The notes below the pieces were generated by a model. It was not told the origin of the DNA. It saw only the letters and a list, made by a program, of their open reading frames with translations, and did no database searches. Positions 1 to 10,059 of a DNA stretch of 28,203 bases are shown piece after piece. Each line of letters opens with the position of its first letter. Position 1 is the first letter of the stretch. The position numbers and the translations under genes were made by a program. Source of the DNA: Plantago elongata (lineage: Eukaryota; Streptophyta; Magnoliopsida; Lamiales; Plantaginaceae); NCBI GenBank assembly GCA_036897095.1, contig JAYMSP010001861.1:1-28203 (forward strand), in the 5' to 3' direction.

Positions 1-1539
1 GCCTGCCTTTTATGCTTTTCTATCAGCCAGAACACCCCCTAATTTTCAGGATATTACACTCTTTTGCCACTACATCTCCCACTCTTCATTTTATTATTTC
101 AAATTCATTATCACGGTTAATCTGCTTTGCAACTTTTCTCGACTATAAAATTGGAATTAGGAATTTTACTTACTAGAATTCATGCCCCTCTCTTCAATCA
201 TCCACGGTCCCCCCTACTTATTGAAGTAAATTTCTTATGGAACTAATTAAGTATAGCTCAAGGACAAATTATTTATCACGTAGTTAAGTTTATATAAGAT
301 ATAAAAGTAATATAGTATGGAACTAGAGCCGAAGAAATGGAAGCGCAAACCACGCCCGTCCCATGGCATCAATGCCATCATCATATCGGTCTAGATATTA
401 ATGAGCGGACTGATATAGAATTTAAGTTAAAAATCAGATTAAAAACATTTAAAATCTATTAATTTAAGTATTTTAACTTGATTTTTTTAACTAAAGTTTT
501 ATACTAAGCGTACACTAAGGCTTGCTACAATTGTTAGCCTAATTTTATCATTCTTGCTTAGATTTTTTTTAATTGTGAAAGATATATTAAAAATTAACTT
601 GTAATAATGTTTGATATAGCCATATAGGATTCTTTCCCACTCTTAAGTTTACCACTGTTTTGCAAGAATCGCATATCTAGCACAAATATGGTTAAGTATA
701 CATTTAATATCCATTTACATAGCTATGGGCAGTACTTAATTGCTTGGACGAAATACAAAAGAAAGTATCCTAAGCAAAACTAAACTACTTACAGATTAGG
801 CACCATACCACATAACGTTGCTAGTACAAAATGTATACGTGTTATACGTGGATGTATAATTGAATGACATGTATCCCTTAATCTTTAATTTAAATTATTT
901 CCCTTATTTATCACTATGGTTGGAAAGTTGTAAAACATATATGTATAGTTGTGGCAGACATATATTTGAACACTAAGTCATAAAATGTTCATTGGGATTT
1001 GGGCAGGGTTGTCTGTTGACAATGTGATTATCTAACTATTTAGGTGATTATCCATCCACATGCCACCAACATTTTAGTTTAGTGTTCGATTTGGTTCGAG
1101 GAAAGTGGTCAAGAAACATGTGTATTTACGGTGCAGACTGCAGAGTAACATGATTTATCCATCCTTAATTTCATCGCGCATTAAACTACGATTTATCTTC
1201 ACCAACTGATGATTAATCACACATGACAGACAATTGATATTGGTATATACTCCATAATCCATACTCTATCAACTTTCGAACAAGTAGCTCACTTTGAAAG
1301 ACAAAAAAGTAAATATAGCTCACATATCTCCTTAAAATACGTCTTTTTCAATATCTTATGTTAAATAAATAAATTCTTAAATTATTTTTTGAAAAATAGA
1401 GGAAAACCATTACATTCTACAAGAACTCCATGATGTGGTTGTGGTGTTTTTTATAAGTTTTAATTACAAAACCAGATCATTATGTGTGATAGATAACCTA
1501 GCTTCATATCTGAATTTGATATATACGAATATGAGACTA
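1..1539. other. AT-rich non-coding DNA, no gene seen
   Basis: No open reading frame of useful length, no recognisable domain and no clear transposon end was found on either strand. The stretch is AT-rich with many short A/T runs, as expected for plant intergenic DNA. Confidence 0.6.
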
Positions 1540-1547
1540 GTTCTTAA

Positions 1548-1686
1548 CAGGGGCGAGCACCCGCCTTAAAATTTTTTTATATAAGTAAATTTTTAAAAGT
1601 TTTGAATTACAACTCCCAACCCTCATAAACCCCTCATATATATCGTTTCCCCTTTCTTCGAGTTTGAAATCCTGCATCCGCCTCCT
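1548..1686. mobile_element. Small hAT-type MITE with 8-bp target-site duplication
   Basis: The 139-bp insert is flanked by an exact 8-bp direct repeat, GTTCTTAA, at 1540-1547 and 1687-1694. Its left end reads CAGGGGCGAG and the reverse complement of its right end reads AGGAGGCGGATGCAGGATTT, an imperfect terminal inverted repeat close to the CAGGGGCGG-type ends of plant hAT elements. It has no coding capacity. Eight-base duplications are characteristic of hAT transposition. The inverted repeats are short and offset by a base, so the family call is less certain than the insertion itself. Confidence 0.6.
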
Positions 1687-1694
1687 GTTCTTAA

Positions 1695-2652
1695 GATTGA
1701 TAGAAAAAAATAAAGTGAAATTTAGTATCTGGAATGAAAAATATTAAAATTAACAAATTTGGATATTGAGGATCTGGTACTATAATTAAGATTGCATGTG
1801 AAAAACCGAATATATTGATTGGTGGTGTGAGTGACTGGCAGTATGTTGTTTTGCTATAATTGTTAATTATCAGTTTTATAGTAATATACTAGTAGTAGTA
1901 GTAATTAGGAACCCAAGTGCATTGTTCTTCTTCGGTCGGCAATAATTCGCTATAGATTTGATCCAATACCATGTGCAGCAGGTGACACCACGCACATACC
2001 CACGATAAGCTAAACATACATCAGGTATGGCATCTAACTTCTATAGAGTAGATACCCTCCACTTTATAAAGATATATAAAATCATTATAGCAATAAATAT
2101 TAAGGTTTCTATTTGAGAATAAATAATTTATATTTAAAGTTGGGTAAGTATAGTAAAAGAGAAGAATTTTCTATTCTATAAAAAAAATCTGATTCTCGCA
2201 ATAACAAACCGGTTAAAAACACTGCAAACCGGTACAATAGTTTTATATAAATAAAACAAATCAACACACATTCACGCTAATCATCCTTTTTTACACTCTC
2301 TCTACAAATTAAAGCTTAGAGTGAGAAACACACCCTCTCTCTCATTCAGCTTCTCCATTACGATTCACACTTCAAAAATCCATTTCCAGCCCATAGATGG
2401 AGATCTCGTAGTGGAGTTGGACGGCAAGAGAGATCAGAAGCAGTTAGGCGTCGCAAAATAGAGAGATCAGGATACGCGCCATGATATATTGCATGTTGGA
2501 GGCGCAAATAATCCACGATTTGGGGAGTAGGAAGGGTTAGCTCCAACCTCATCATCATCTCCGATTTTGTGATCACCACTCAGCTCAACTAATTGATCAT
2601 CCTGATCTATCATTTAGCTCACTGAGAAAATCTGTAACAACATACAAAATTG

Positions 2653-2654
<2 letters not shown>
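1695..2654. other. AT-rich non-coding DNA, no gene seen
   Basis: Nothing convincingly coding is present. A run of TAG trinucleotides lies near 1890-1902. The only open frame, a 73-codon minus-strand frame at 2358-2579, has no recognisable domain and is probably chance. 2290-2345 is rich in CT, like a plant 5' leader, but no gene follows it. Confidence 0.5.

Positions 2655-2692
<38 letters not shown>
2655..2692. repeat. (TC)n dinucleotide microsatellite
   Basis: About 19 uninterrupted TC units are read directly from the sequence. A perfect tract of this length is likely to be polymorphic in length between individuals. Confidence 0.97.
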
Positions 2693-2696
<4 letters not shown>

Positions 2697-2719
2697 TCTT
2701 ACTCGATGATGTATTCTGT

Positions 2720-3990
2720 AATTTGAAGAAATGTGTGGACGATTATGAAATGTAGCTCGATTATATTATGCTCATGATGTATTACTGTTTCATTTTGTGG
2801 TGTCTCATATTGTAGTTATTGTAGTTTAGAGAAATGTGATGTAATTTTTATAGCTAGTGTTATTGTATCAATTATGATTGTAATGTATTTAGTTAATGTT
2901 AAAAGTTTACTTATATTATTGTTTTAAACACATATCTTATAGTTCTAGTACCTATCATTAGTTTTAAAACATTGCTTTTTTAACTTCTAATGAAATATTT
3001 ATTACTTTTATTGTGGATGTGTTGCATGTTACTGTTTTGTTATAGTTTTAAAAGGCTTCGTTATAGTTTGTAGATGCATGATTTTAAGATTCTAAGTTAC
3101 TATTTTGAGCTCGTAATGAATATAAGCGGCTTGTTATTATTTTTGGCACATATATTAATGTTTTAAGACCTATTGATGTAGTTTTAGGTATCAACTTTAA
3201 TTTATGCTTAATATAATTGAATGTTATTATTTTTAGCGCAAATGTTATAGTTTAAAGACCTATTGATGTAGTTTAATTGTCTAACTTTAATTTTTTCTTA
3301 GCTTGTGATAAATACTTATGATTGATTATTTGTAAATGTTTTCTTAAAATTTTAAGAGTCATTGTTATAGATTTACATGTGGAGAAAGGTAATTTGTACT
3401 GCATGGTGTGTTATCGGTTTTTAAACACCAATATGATAGTTGTAATGATAGTAGATATGATTTAACTCAGTTTATAAATGTTTTAAGCAGGTGTTGTTGA
3501 TGACATTCAAAATGGATGCATTTGAAAGGTGTAATTGCAGTATTGAAGCAACATGTATAAGCAACATGATTATTGTAAAAAAACTTCTTATAATAATAGA
3601 TGTTTTAAAACTTTTGGATGATAAAATATTTCATGTAATGATATATGTATGAGTAGAGTTTATTTTAAACTTTTTTATTGATTATTTAATGGTATTTCTG
3701 AAACTTTTACACTTGTTGTATATAGTGGTTTAGTTATATAAGATTTTAATTTAAAACTATAACAAATCGTCTTGAAACTATCATGCAGCTTCTTAAAACC
3801 GTCACACTATCTTAAAAATTAATAAAAAGAGGTAAAATTTATGATTGGAACCTACAATACAAACACATTTAAACCATCACATCATCTTTTAAAATATTAA
3901 TAAAAAACATTAAAACTGTAACTAAAACTTTCAATGAAACCATAACATAATCTATTAAAAGCATAATGAAAAATGTGTCTGGCGGTTTTT
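2720..3990. repeat. AT-rich tract with mirrored degenerate short repeats
   Basis: The left part repeatedly shows variants of GTTATAGTTTTAAA on the plus strand, for example near 2957, 3037, 3059, 3152, 3243 and 3362. The right part shows the reverse-complement form, variants of TTTAAAACYATMACA, near 3755-3775, 3797, 3872 and 3938. No gene is visible. Such mirrored subterminal repeats are seen in non-autonomous DNA transposons and fold-back elements, but no target-site duplication or clean terminus was found, so the element call is an inference. Confidence 0.35.
3133..3300 (+). repeat. Two-copy diverged tandem repeat, period 90 bp
   Basis: The 78-bp segment 3133-3210 is similar to 3223-3300 at the same spacing throughout. 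Both copies contain GACCTATTGATGTAGTTT and TAACTTTAAT or AACTTTAAT blocks and both end in CTTA. The copies are clearly diverged, so the duplication is old. It lies inside the larger tract of mirrored repeats. Confidence 0.7.
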
Positions 3991-4606
3991 TTTTTAAAAC
4001 TCGACCGGTCAAACCACTAAAATTTAAAAACCGGAAAAAAAACCTTGATTTTCTTAATTTTTTCAGAAAAATCTTACCTTTTCCAAAACTTTTACTTTAG
4101 AGTTATGTTAATAGTGCAAACTTATTGTAAACAAATGTACTTTGATAGTTGAAATGAAACAATTTATACATTCAGACTACTCATTTGTGTATAAACTATT
4201 TTTATATATGAGTTAAAAGCCTAAACAATTATTTATAAATTAAATGATCATTCATTTAGTCGTCAAACGATGATATCATATCTTTCTTTTTTTCTTTTTT
4301 TTGAAAGATAACATTCATTAAAGTAGAGGAGAGTTAACGGTTACAACTACTAGGGCGACGATTGATGATTCGTGGTGAAGCGATATGATCAAACGAGAGT
4401 ACATGAACTAGCCAAGCTGGAGGTCGGGTCCACACCAACGAGCCATCAGACTGCCTAACATATGTACAACTACATGTACTAGCATAACAACACTTTACTA
4501 CTAGATCGTTAGCCGGACTGGCATGCTTAGCTAAATCATCCACAACTACATTAGCTTCAGGATAGACGAACTAAAGTCAAACATGAGAAAAATTGGTACA
4601 TAGCTT

Positions 4607-5985
4607 TCAAATGTCTTCAAGCAGCAGATGAAGCGGCCGGACTTCCGTTCGATCATGCGGCTTGGATCCGATCCTGTTCATACCAAACACAACAATTTGC
4701 GAATCAGAATATAAGATAATATTAACAAAGTTTAAGTCCACAACTAACTTCAAACCAAATCTAATTGCTAACAGTTCAACTACATTATTCGTGGAGCAAC
4801 CCGAAGACCCAGCAGTGGCGGCAATGAAATTATTGCTGGAGTCTCGAAGGACAGCCCCAAATCCCGACAAACCTGTAGTTCCGATAGCGGAACCATCAAC
4901 ATTGATGGCAATGAAAGGGGCAGCAGGAGGAAGCCATTTACACAATACAGTTTCCTCAACTTTAGAAGCAACCGGAAAAGTAATCGTGAGATCATTTAAA
5001 GTACTAATATGAAGGATAATAAATCCTGAATACGTAGTGGTTTATGTTCAAAAATATATTTGTTTCGAAAATGCCAAATGGCCCAAGAAGCAACCACAAA
5101 CCTTACTTGAGACGGGTGATTCACATGAAATCGAAATATAAGATCAATAAAACTATGAACATGATTCGTCCCAATAGAAGATAAGTAAACACGACGTACA
5201 TAACTAAAAAAGGAACAATCAATCGCTAAATGTCGAATAGATTATTCCGTATGGCCAAAAAAAACACACATTGGTGAAATTTGAAAACCACATTTAACAA
5301 GATGGGATGCCGTAGGTAATCTATCCAACACTGCTAACCAAAGAAAGAAGCGAATACGAGGGTAAACATGAATTTTTCAGAGACGATGCCACTAGTAACG
5401 ACGGGGATTGTTGATCTTGGATGAGCTGTACATTATAAGTGGATTTAATAGTAAAATCCATCGTGGCATCATGTGGCCAGAAAATATCATCAATTTTTTG
5501 AAAGAGAGAAAGTGGTACACTTTTAATTAAGATGTACATAGATCTAGGAATATAATTGTGAAGGGAATGCCAATTCCAGCATCCATAATGAAGAAAAGTA
5601 TCCACACTTAGGCTGCGAGGCGGGTGATGATAAACAAAATCAGCCAGGGGAAACTTTCCTAGCCAATTATCATACCAAAAATCTACAGATTCACCTGTGC
5701 CAATTTCCCAACATATCATTCTCTTAAAAGTAGGAAGTAGATTTATTATAGATTTCCAAATCTAGCTAGCAGAGATAGATAGTTGGGCTTGGAGGATAGG
5801 TGTTGACATAAAATATTTACTCTTAAGCACCTTGGCCCAAAGGGAATCAGGATTCTTAAGAAGATGCCATAAAAGTTTAAGTAAGAACGCCGTATTTAAA
5901 ACCCGAAGGTTTCGAATTCCCAACCCTCCCAAAGATTTAGGACGATAAAATGTCTTCCAACTAACTTTATGACTACCTTTTTTAT
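4607..5985 (-). pseudogene. LINE ORF2 C-terminal fragment: RT thumb, zf-RVT, RNase H
   Basis: From 5985 downwards on the minus strand the translation gives the post-catalytic RT region (KSLGGLGIRNLRVLNTAFLL), then an in-frame TAG near 5762. It continues as the zf-RVT region typical of plant LINE ORF2 (MICWEIGTGESVDFWYDNWL at about 5660-5719, LDRLPTASHLVKCGF near 5280). After further stops and a frame change comes an RNase H domain at 4607-4945. There the catalytic acidic residues are visible in INVDGS, NNVVELLAI and LYSDSQIV. ORF2 in plant L1 elements encodes endonuclease, reverse transcriptase and often RNase H for target-primed integration. The N-terminal endonuclease and the RT catalytic motifs are absent. 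The protein is not functional. Confidence 0.8.
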
Positions 5986-5986
5986 T

Positions 5987-6211
5987 TTACGGTTTGACCA
6001 GATGTTGGAACCATTCATCAAAGTAAACATGGACTGAGTTTTCCTGAAGTTTATCCTTGAAAGAAACCCCTATATCTTTTCGATTAGTCCTCAAATCAGC
6101 CATAGCAACATCTACATCAGTAGACGGAGCTATGGGATCCGGTGGTTTAGGCGGTGGAAGATCAGGGAAAGAAGCAAAGGATATAGGAGAGGAACTAGGT
6201 GTGGAGAGCAT
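5987..6211 (-). pseudogene. LINE ORF1 N-terminal fragment
   Basis: This 74-codon minus-strand frame starts with ATG close to the 5' end of the LINE. It has a proline/serine-rich beginning (residues 2-30) and then a segment ending DEWFQHLVKP, which resembles the run into the DUF4283-type region of plant LINE ORF1 proteins, where KPW is usual. It stops at once at the point where ORF2 sequence begins, so the stop lies at the deletion junction. ORF1 proteins bind the element RNA. Family assignment rests on position and a short resemblance, so it is moderately sure. Confidence 0.5.
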
Positions 6212-6238
6212 TTTGCATTAGGTTACTTTCATATCTTT

Positions 6239-6880
6239 TCGGTTTGGGTATGAGGATAATGAGTTAGTGATTCGAGTTAAATTAATGAGTTAATTTATAT
6301 ATCCTAGTTAGTGTTCCGAGTGATCGACAATTACATTTACATGGTTTGGAGATAATATATTATACAATATATGATTGGATAAGGCGAGAAGCAGCATTCG
6401 CCAACCAATATCAAAGAATAAGGTTTCGTCGCCATGTAGACATTTCCGACCAATCACGTCGCTGCTCGTCTCTGAATCCCGGGTAGCTAGCCCCCCAAAT
6501 CCCACTACAAAATACAAAACAAACCGGATGTTTTGGGCTTCAAACGTCTCTAAAGCCGGCTTTAGGCGAACCAAATAAAGCGTAAGTGCACATCATCTAT
6601 GCAGAAGGCTTAACACAGTTGAAGATGAATGAACAAGTGTTGGATGAAATTTAGGAGTGTCCTTTTGGTTTTGAGAACAACATTGAATCAGCACCTAGAG
6701 ATCATATTGTTTTTAAAGATAGTGATGAACTTCTACTTGCGAATGTTGGTTTCTAAAAGGACGAGTTTGTTGGTTCTTTTCGATATATTTCCTTTATCTT
6801 GTTGTTCGTCTCTGAAATTCGAACTTGGGCTCTTATTTTTTAAAAGGGTTAGTCATTGAGAAGTATTTTGATACTTATAC
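6239..6880. other. Non-coding DNA, possible degenerate DNA-transposon remnant
   Basis: No gene is supported. The segment starts CGGTTTGGGTATGAGGATAA and contains GGCGAACCAAATAAAGCG near 6566-6583. These are the sort of GGTTTGG / CCAAAT ends found in Tourist-like MITEs, but no clean inverted repeat or duplication could be fixed. If correct, the LINE at 4286-6228 landed at the edge of an older element. 6600-6880 has short open stretches in several frames without a recognisable domain. Confidence 0.3.
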
Positions 6881-7600
6881 GAATGATGATAACTTGCATT
6901 ATAGAGTAGTGTATCCGAGTTTATCGGGCGGTTAACATCCGAAAAGAATAACCATCTATGAATTTTAAACTTTTCTAATATAAATCAATCAGCTAAGTTG
7001 ATATATCCGAAGATAATATCGTCCGAAGGTCCATGGTATCCGAGGGGAATATCAAACGTCGTTAAGTGCATTAGTTTTCATTAAGCCTTTTCAAATTCAC
7101 CCAATGATCCGAGTCGTAGGATTAGAGATAGTGGGCAGTTAGATCGTGCCCACAATCGCGTGGGCGGTTGAATTTCTGAAATTGTCCCCTCCTATAAATA
7201 GGGGAGCCGTCAACGTCCATTTCATCACATTTCTAGAGAGTGGATTTTTTTGAGTATTAGCATCCAAAGCAGAGTAGCAGAGCAGTCCGAAGCAAAGTAA
7301 TAGAGCAATCCGAAGTGGAAGCTGCCTTTGATCCAATCCCTGATATCAACAAGTATCTGAATCCTTCTTCTTTTGTTTGGAATATTGTTCTTCGTTTTTG
7401 TCTTCGTTTCCGTCTATGTAGTGCTTCGTATGTATCGTCTTTAATATGCATGATACGGCTAAATCTTTTATCCGGACGTGCCGAGAAACTCGAATACGCG
7501 TAGACGATTAGACTAATCCGGATAATTTTGACGACGCTCGCTAACTTCTAACTGAAATTAGGGCTGATGGGACCTTAAGATTAGGATCCAATGAGAAACA
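6880..7600 (+). mobile_element. LTR-like promoter region of a retroelement
   Basis: A strong TATA box lies in CCTCCTATAAATAGGGGAGC at 7189-7208. It is preceded by an AT-rich segment with several TCCGA-containing motifs (6914-7112), and two more follow downstream (7286, 7309). It is followed by a leader and then an ORF at 7682. This arrangement resembles the U3-R-U5 layout of plant Gypsy-type LTRs. No matching second LTR lies in the window, and I could not assign a primer-binding site or the TG/CA termini. It could instead be the promoter of another transposon gene. Confidence 0.35.
7189..7208 (+). promoter_or_regulatory. TATA box of the LTR-like region
   Basis: TATAAATA sits in a symmetric CCTC...GGGG context, a strong plant TATA element. 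Transcription would start about 25-35 bases downstream, near 7230-7240, and run toward the ORF at 7682. The sequence TTCTTCCTTTATTAG just before that ORF resembles a 3' splice site, which suggests an intron in the leader. Confidence 0.5.
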
Positions 7601-7681
7601 TTTTGTACCAATTCGATCTTGATCTGCTCGGCTAGGTTAGCCCATACCTTTTAGACTTAACCCTTTTCTTCCTTTATTAGG

Positions 7682-8391
7682 ATGTCCGATAGTGATAGCC
7701 AAAATGGTCGAGAAGGTCAGAGCTATAGATCAGAGCCTGTGTCTAGTTCGGAGTCAGGGTCGTACTCCGTGACCTCGGCTGAGCTGGTTGACTCATTTGT
7801 CGAGGAGGCTTTGGAGGAGCCGAATCAGGGCCCAAACAAGGGGAAGTCGGGGCTAACCCGGAGGCAAGTAATTCTTTCTACCACCTTATTGTTCCCGGTT
7901 CGTCAGATCCGGATTAACAGCCGGTGGCTTCTACCTCTCAATCCAGTCCTGTTCATCGCACCAATACATGGGAGATTGGTGCTAACAACGGATTCGAAAG
8001 CAATGAGCTTCCTCCCGAGGTCGGTTTCCTATGCCGTAACTTAGGTTATAACACTCGCATTCGTCCTTACCAATTATTCTTTATCCCGGATCCTCAGGAA
8101 CCCTTGGCTGAAATGGTAGAAGACACCGCCGACAAAGCCCCCGATGTAGCCATGTTCGAGGCGGGTGTCGAAGATACAGTCCGAGCAGTTACGCCGCTCC
8201 GTATGATCCCGGTGATAGATGTTGATCAGTATCCGAATGTTGGGGTGGCTCAAGCTAGGGCTCCGGGGGGCGGAGATATGGAGGGGGAGGAGTCTGAAGT
8301 TAAGGAGGAGGAAGTCGACACAGAGGATGATGACGAGGATGACGAGGACAATGGTAGAAGAACAGTACAAAAGTCTCAAGGCCATCGATAA
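7682..8391 (+). pseudogene. Unrecognised transposon-type ORF, serine-rich start and acidic tail
   Basis: Two overlapping frames appear to form one broken gene. The first (7682 to about 7870) starts ATG and is serine/acid-rich (SESGSYSVTSAELVDSFVEE). The second (about 7924-8391) reads LPPEVGFLCRNLGYNTRIRP, then PLRMIPVIDVDQYPNVGVAQ, then a tail dominated by Glu and Asp from about residue 120. Linking them needs a frameshift or an intron near 7868-7922. I do not recognise the family with confidence. The context downstream of an LTR-like TATA region suggests a retroelement ORF of the loosely defined gypsy-type group. The acidic tail runs straight into the start of the RPA-like pseudogene, overlapping it by 41 bases in another frame. 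Confidence 0.4.
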
Positions 8392-10035
8392 GCACACAAT
8401 AAATTGGAAGGCCAAAGTTGTTATTTTGGCCAAGAAGCCAATGAAGCAGTCATTAAACAACAAAAATACTAAGTATCAAAGATTGATTCTTGCTGATGAA
8501 CGGGTAACTACACTTGATTTATATCTCTACGCCTAACAATTTCATTTTCATCTATTAAAACAATAATTGTTAAAATTTCAGGGCAATTTTGTTGATGTTG
8601 TGATGTATAACTCCGACATTGAGTTGTATGGGGATATTATCCATCAAGATATGACATATGACATATTAAAGGCCGGTATAGATATCGTAAACATCATGTA
8701 CAAGTCAGTTTTTGCCAAGACACGGTACTCTTGGACAATAAATGACAATAGCATCGTCATGAGTGTTGATTCTCCTCCAAAATTTGCAAATCCATTTAAA
8801 GGCAGCTTTACGAAGATTGACGACTTCAAAATTGGTTCTTTTACAAGTAAGTATAATTTTTATGAATAACTTAATCTTTGAGAAAGAAATTATATATGTT
8901 TTGCGCGAAAATAACTAAGTATTTCACCTCTTCAAACAATTGTTGTATTGAAACTCAACCTCCACGAACTACAAGTACTGGGCATGTAGTTAACGAATAT
9001 GTGGCCATTGATGACAAATAAGAACTTTCTTCATCTTAACTAAATATAATTCTTTTTAAGATGGATAATTTATATTTACTGATTTATGTTTGGTTCAGGT
9101 TTAACGAAATAATCATAAGCTTTTGCAATGATGAATGGGTGACTGAAAGAACGCATTCTCTATTGGCCAATGAGACACCTGATTGTAGCACTTATAAACT
9201 TCAAAGTTAGCTCATATTATGGTAAGATATACTTTATAGATGTGTCATTTAAAATTCATTTAGTAACCTGATTATAACGCAATGAATATGCAGATTTATA
9301 CTGAATTCGACAGCAAATCGTATGTCGTCACAAGCATGTATAATCCAGATTTCACAAAAATGAGTGAATGGTAAGTCTACTACTTCAGCTTAAACTACCA
9401 ATTCAAAATTTACATTGCTCACCATTTGTTGCTATATCATTAAAGGCGTTTGGCACACATGGATGAAATTGAACAAAGAAAAACTAAAAGTAGTGCATTA
9501 AAGGAAATGATGGATGTTGCATTGGACATCAACCTACCTCAAATGTCAATTAGTGAACTGCTGAATGCAATACATGTAAGTGAATACAATTTTAATTCTT
9601 TTAATCTTACAACGCATATTTATTGATCAAGATAATCTTTTATTGAATTTATATGTTTTTTTAAATAATAGAATAAGAAGTACATCATAACAGTTCAGGC
9701 AAAACTAAATAACAATAGAACCGCTTTCATGTACGTTGGATGTATACAGTGCAAAACCAAAACAGAATCTCTGCCCTGAACGCAATTTAAATGTTACAGC
9801 GCACAATGCAATGATTTCAGGACAGCAGTTCGACGGTAAATACAACCCTAACATATTCTCTTAACTCTAACAAGTGGCATTAAAAAATGATAGAATAACC
9901 CTCTGTTGTTACATGTACCGTTTTTGTGTACAAGTAATGGACTTAAGTGGAGAACTTGAAGTGACATTGTTTGGTGAATTTGGAAAGAAAGTAATGCATC
10001 TTGATGTAGACGAATTCTACAAAAAATACTATATG
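8351..10035 (+). pseudogene. RPA1-like single-stranded DNA-binding protein (Helitron-associated type), decayed
   Basis: Starting at ATG 8351, segments separated by GT...AG introns match the order of replication protein A large-subunit-like proteins. The clearest pieces are 8351-8503 (NWKAKVVILAKKP, then YQRLILADER), 8582-8846 (GNFVDVVMYNSDIELYGDII, an OB-fold), a piece around 8940-9020, 9294-9370 and 9446-9575 (EW joined to RLAHMDEIEQRK), 9672-9776 (NKKYIITVQAKLNN, then GCIQCKTKT, the zinc-ribbon region) and about 9873-10035 (FCVQVMDLSGELEVTLFGEF, the last OB-fold). RPA binds single-stranded DNA, and plant Helitrons commonly carry such genes. Donors such as GTAAGT at 8847, 9371 and 9576 are preserved. 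In-frame stops occur near 9777 and in the 9000-9200 segments, so the gene is unlikely to make a full protein. A truncated host-derived copy is an alternative origin. Confidence 0.65.
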
Positions 10036-10059
10036 GTATGTCAATTTTCTTGGTACATA

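Larger units (their letters stand above)
4286..6228 (-). mobile_element. Internally deleted non-LTR retrotransposon (plant L1-type LINE) with TSD
   Basis: Read on the minus strand, the element starts just above an ORF1-like start and ends in an A-rich tail (the T-rich run at 4286-4302 on the plus strand). It is bounded by an exact 10-bp direct repeat, TCATATCTTT, at 4276-4285 and 6229-6238, the expected mark of target-primed reverse transcription. It carries the beginning of ORF1 (5987-6211) joined directly to the C-terminal third of ORF2 (RT thumb, zf-RVT and RNase H). The endonuclease and the RT palm are missing. Stops and frameshifts interrupt what remains. At 1.9 kb against roughly 5-7 kb for intact plant L1 elements, it is dead. 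The 5' and 3' ends look genuine, so the defect is internal rather than the usual 5' truncation. Confidence 0.8.

Noticed and set aside
2358..2579. 73-codon minus-strand open frame
   Set aside because: No recognisable domain, low-complexity surroundings and no promoter or splice support. Probably chance.
4662..5012. 116-codon plus-strand frame
   Set aside because: It is the antisense of the LINE RNase H domain, which is clearly coded on the minus strand.
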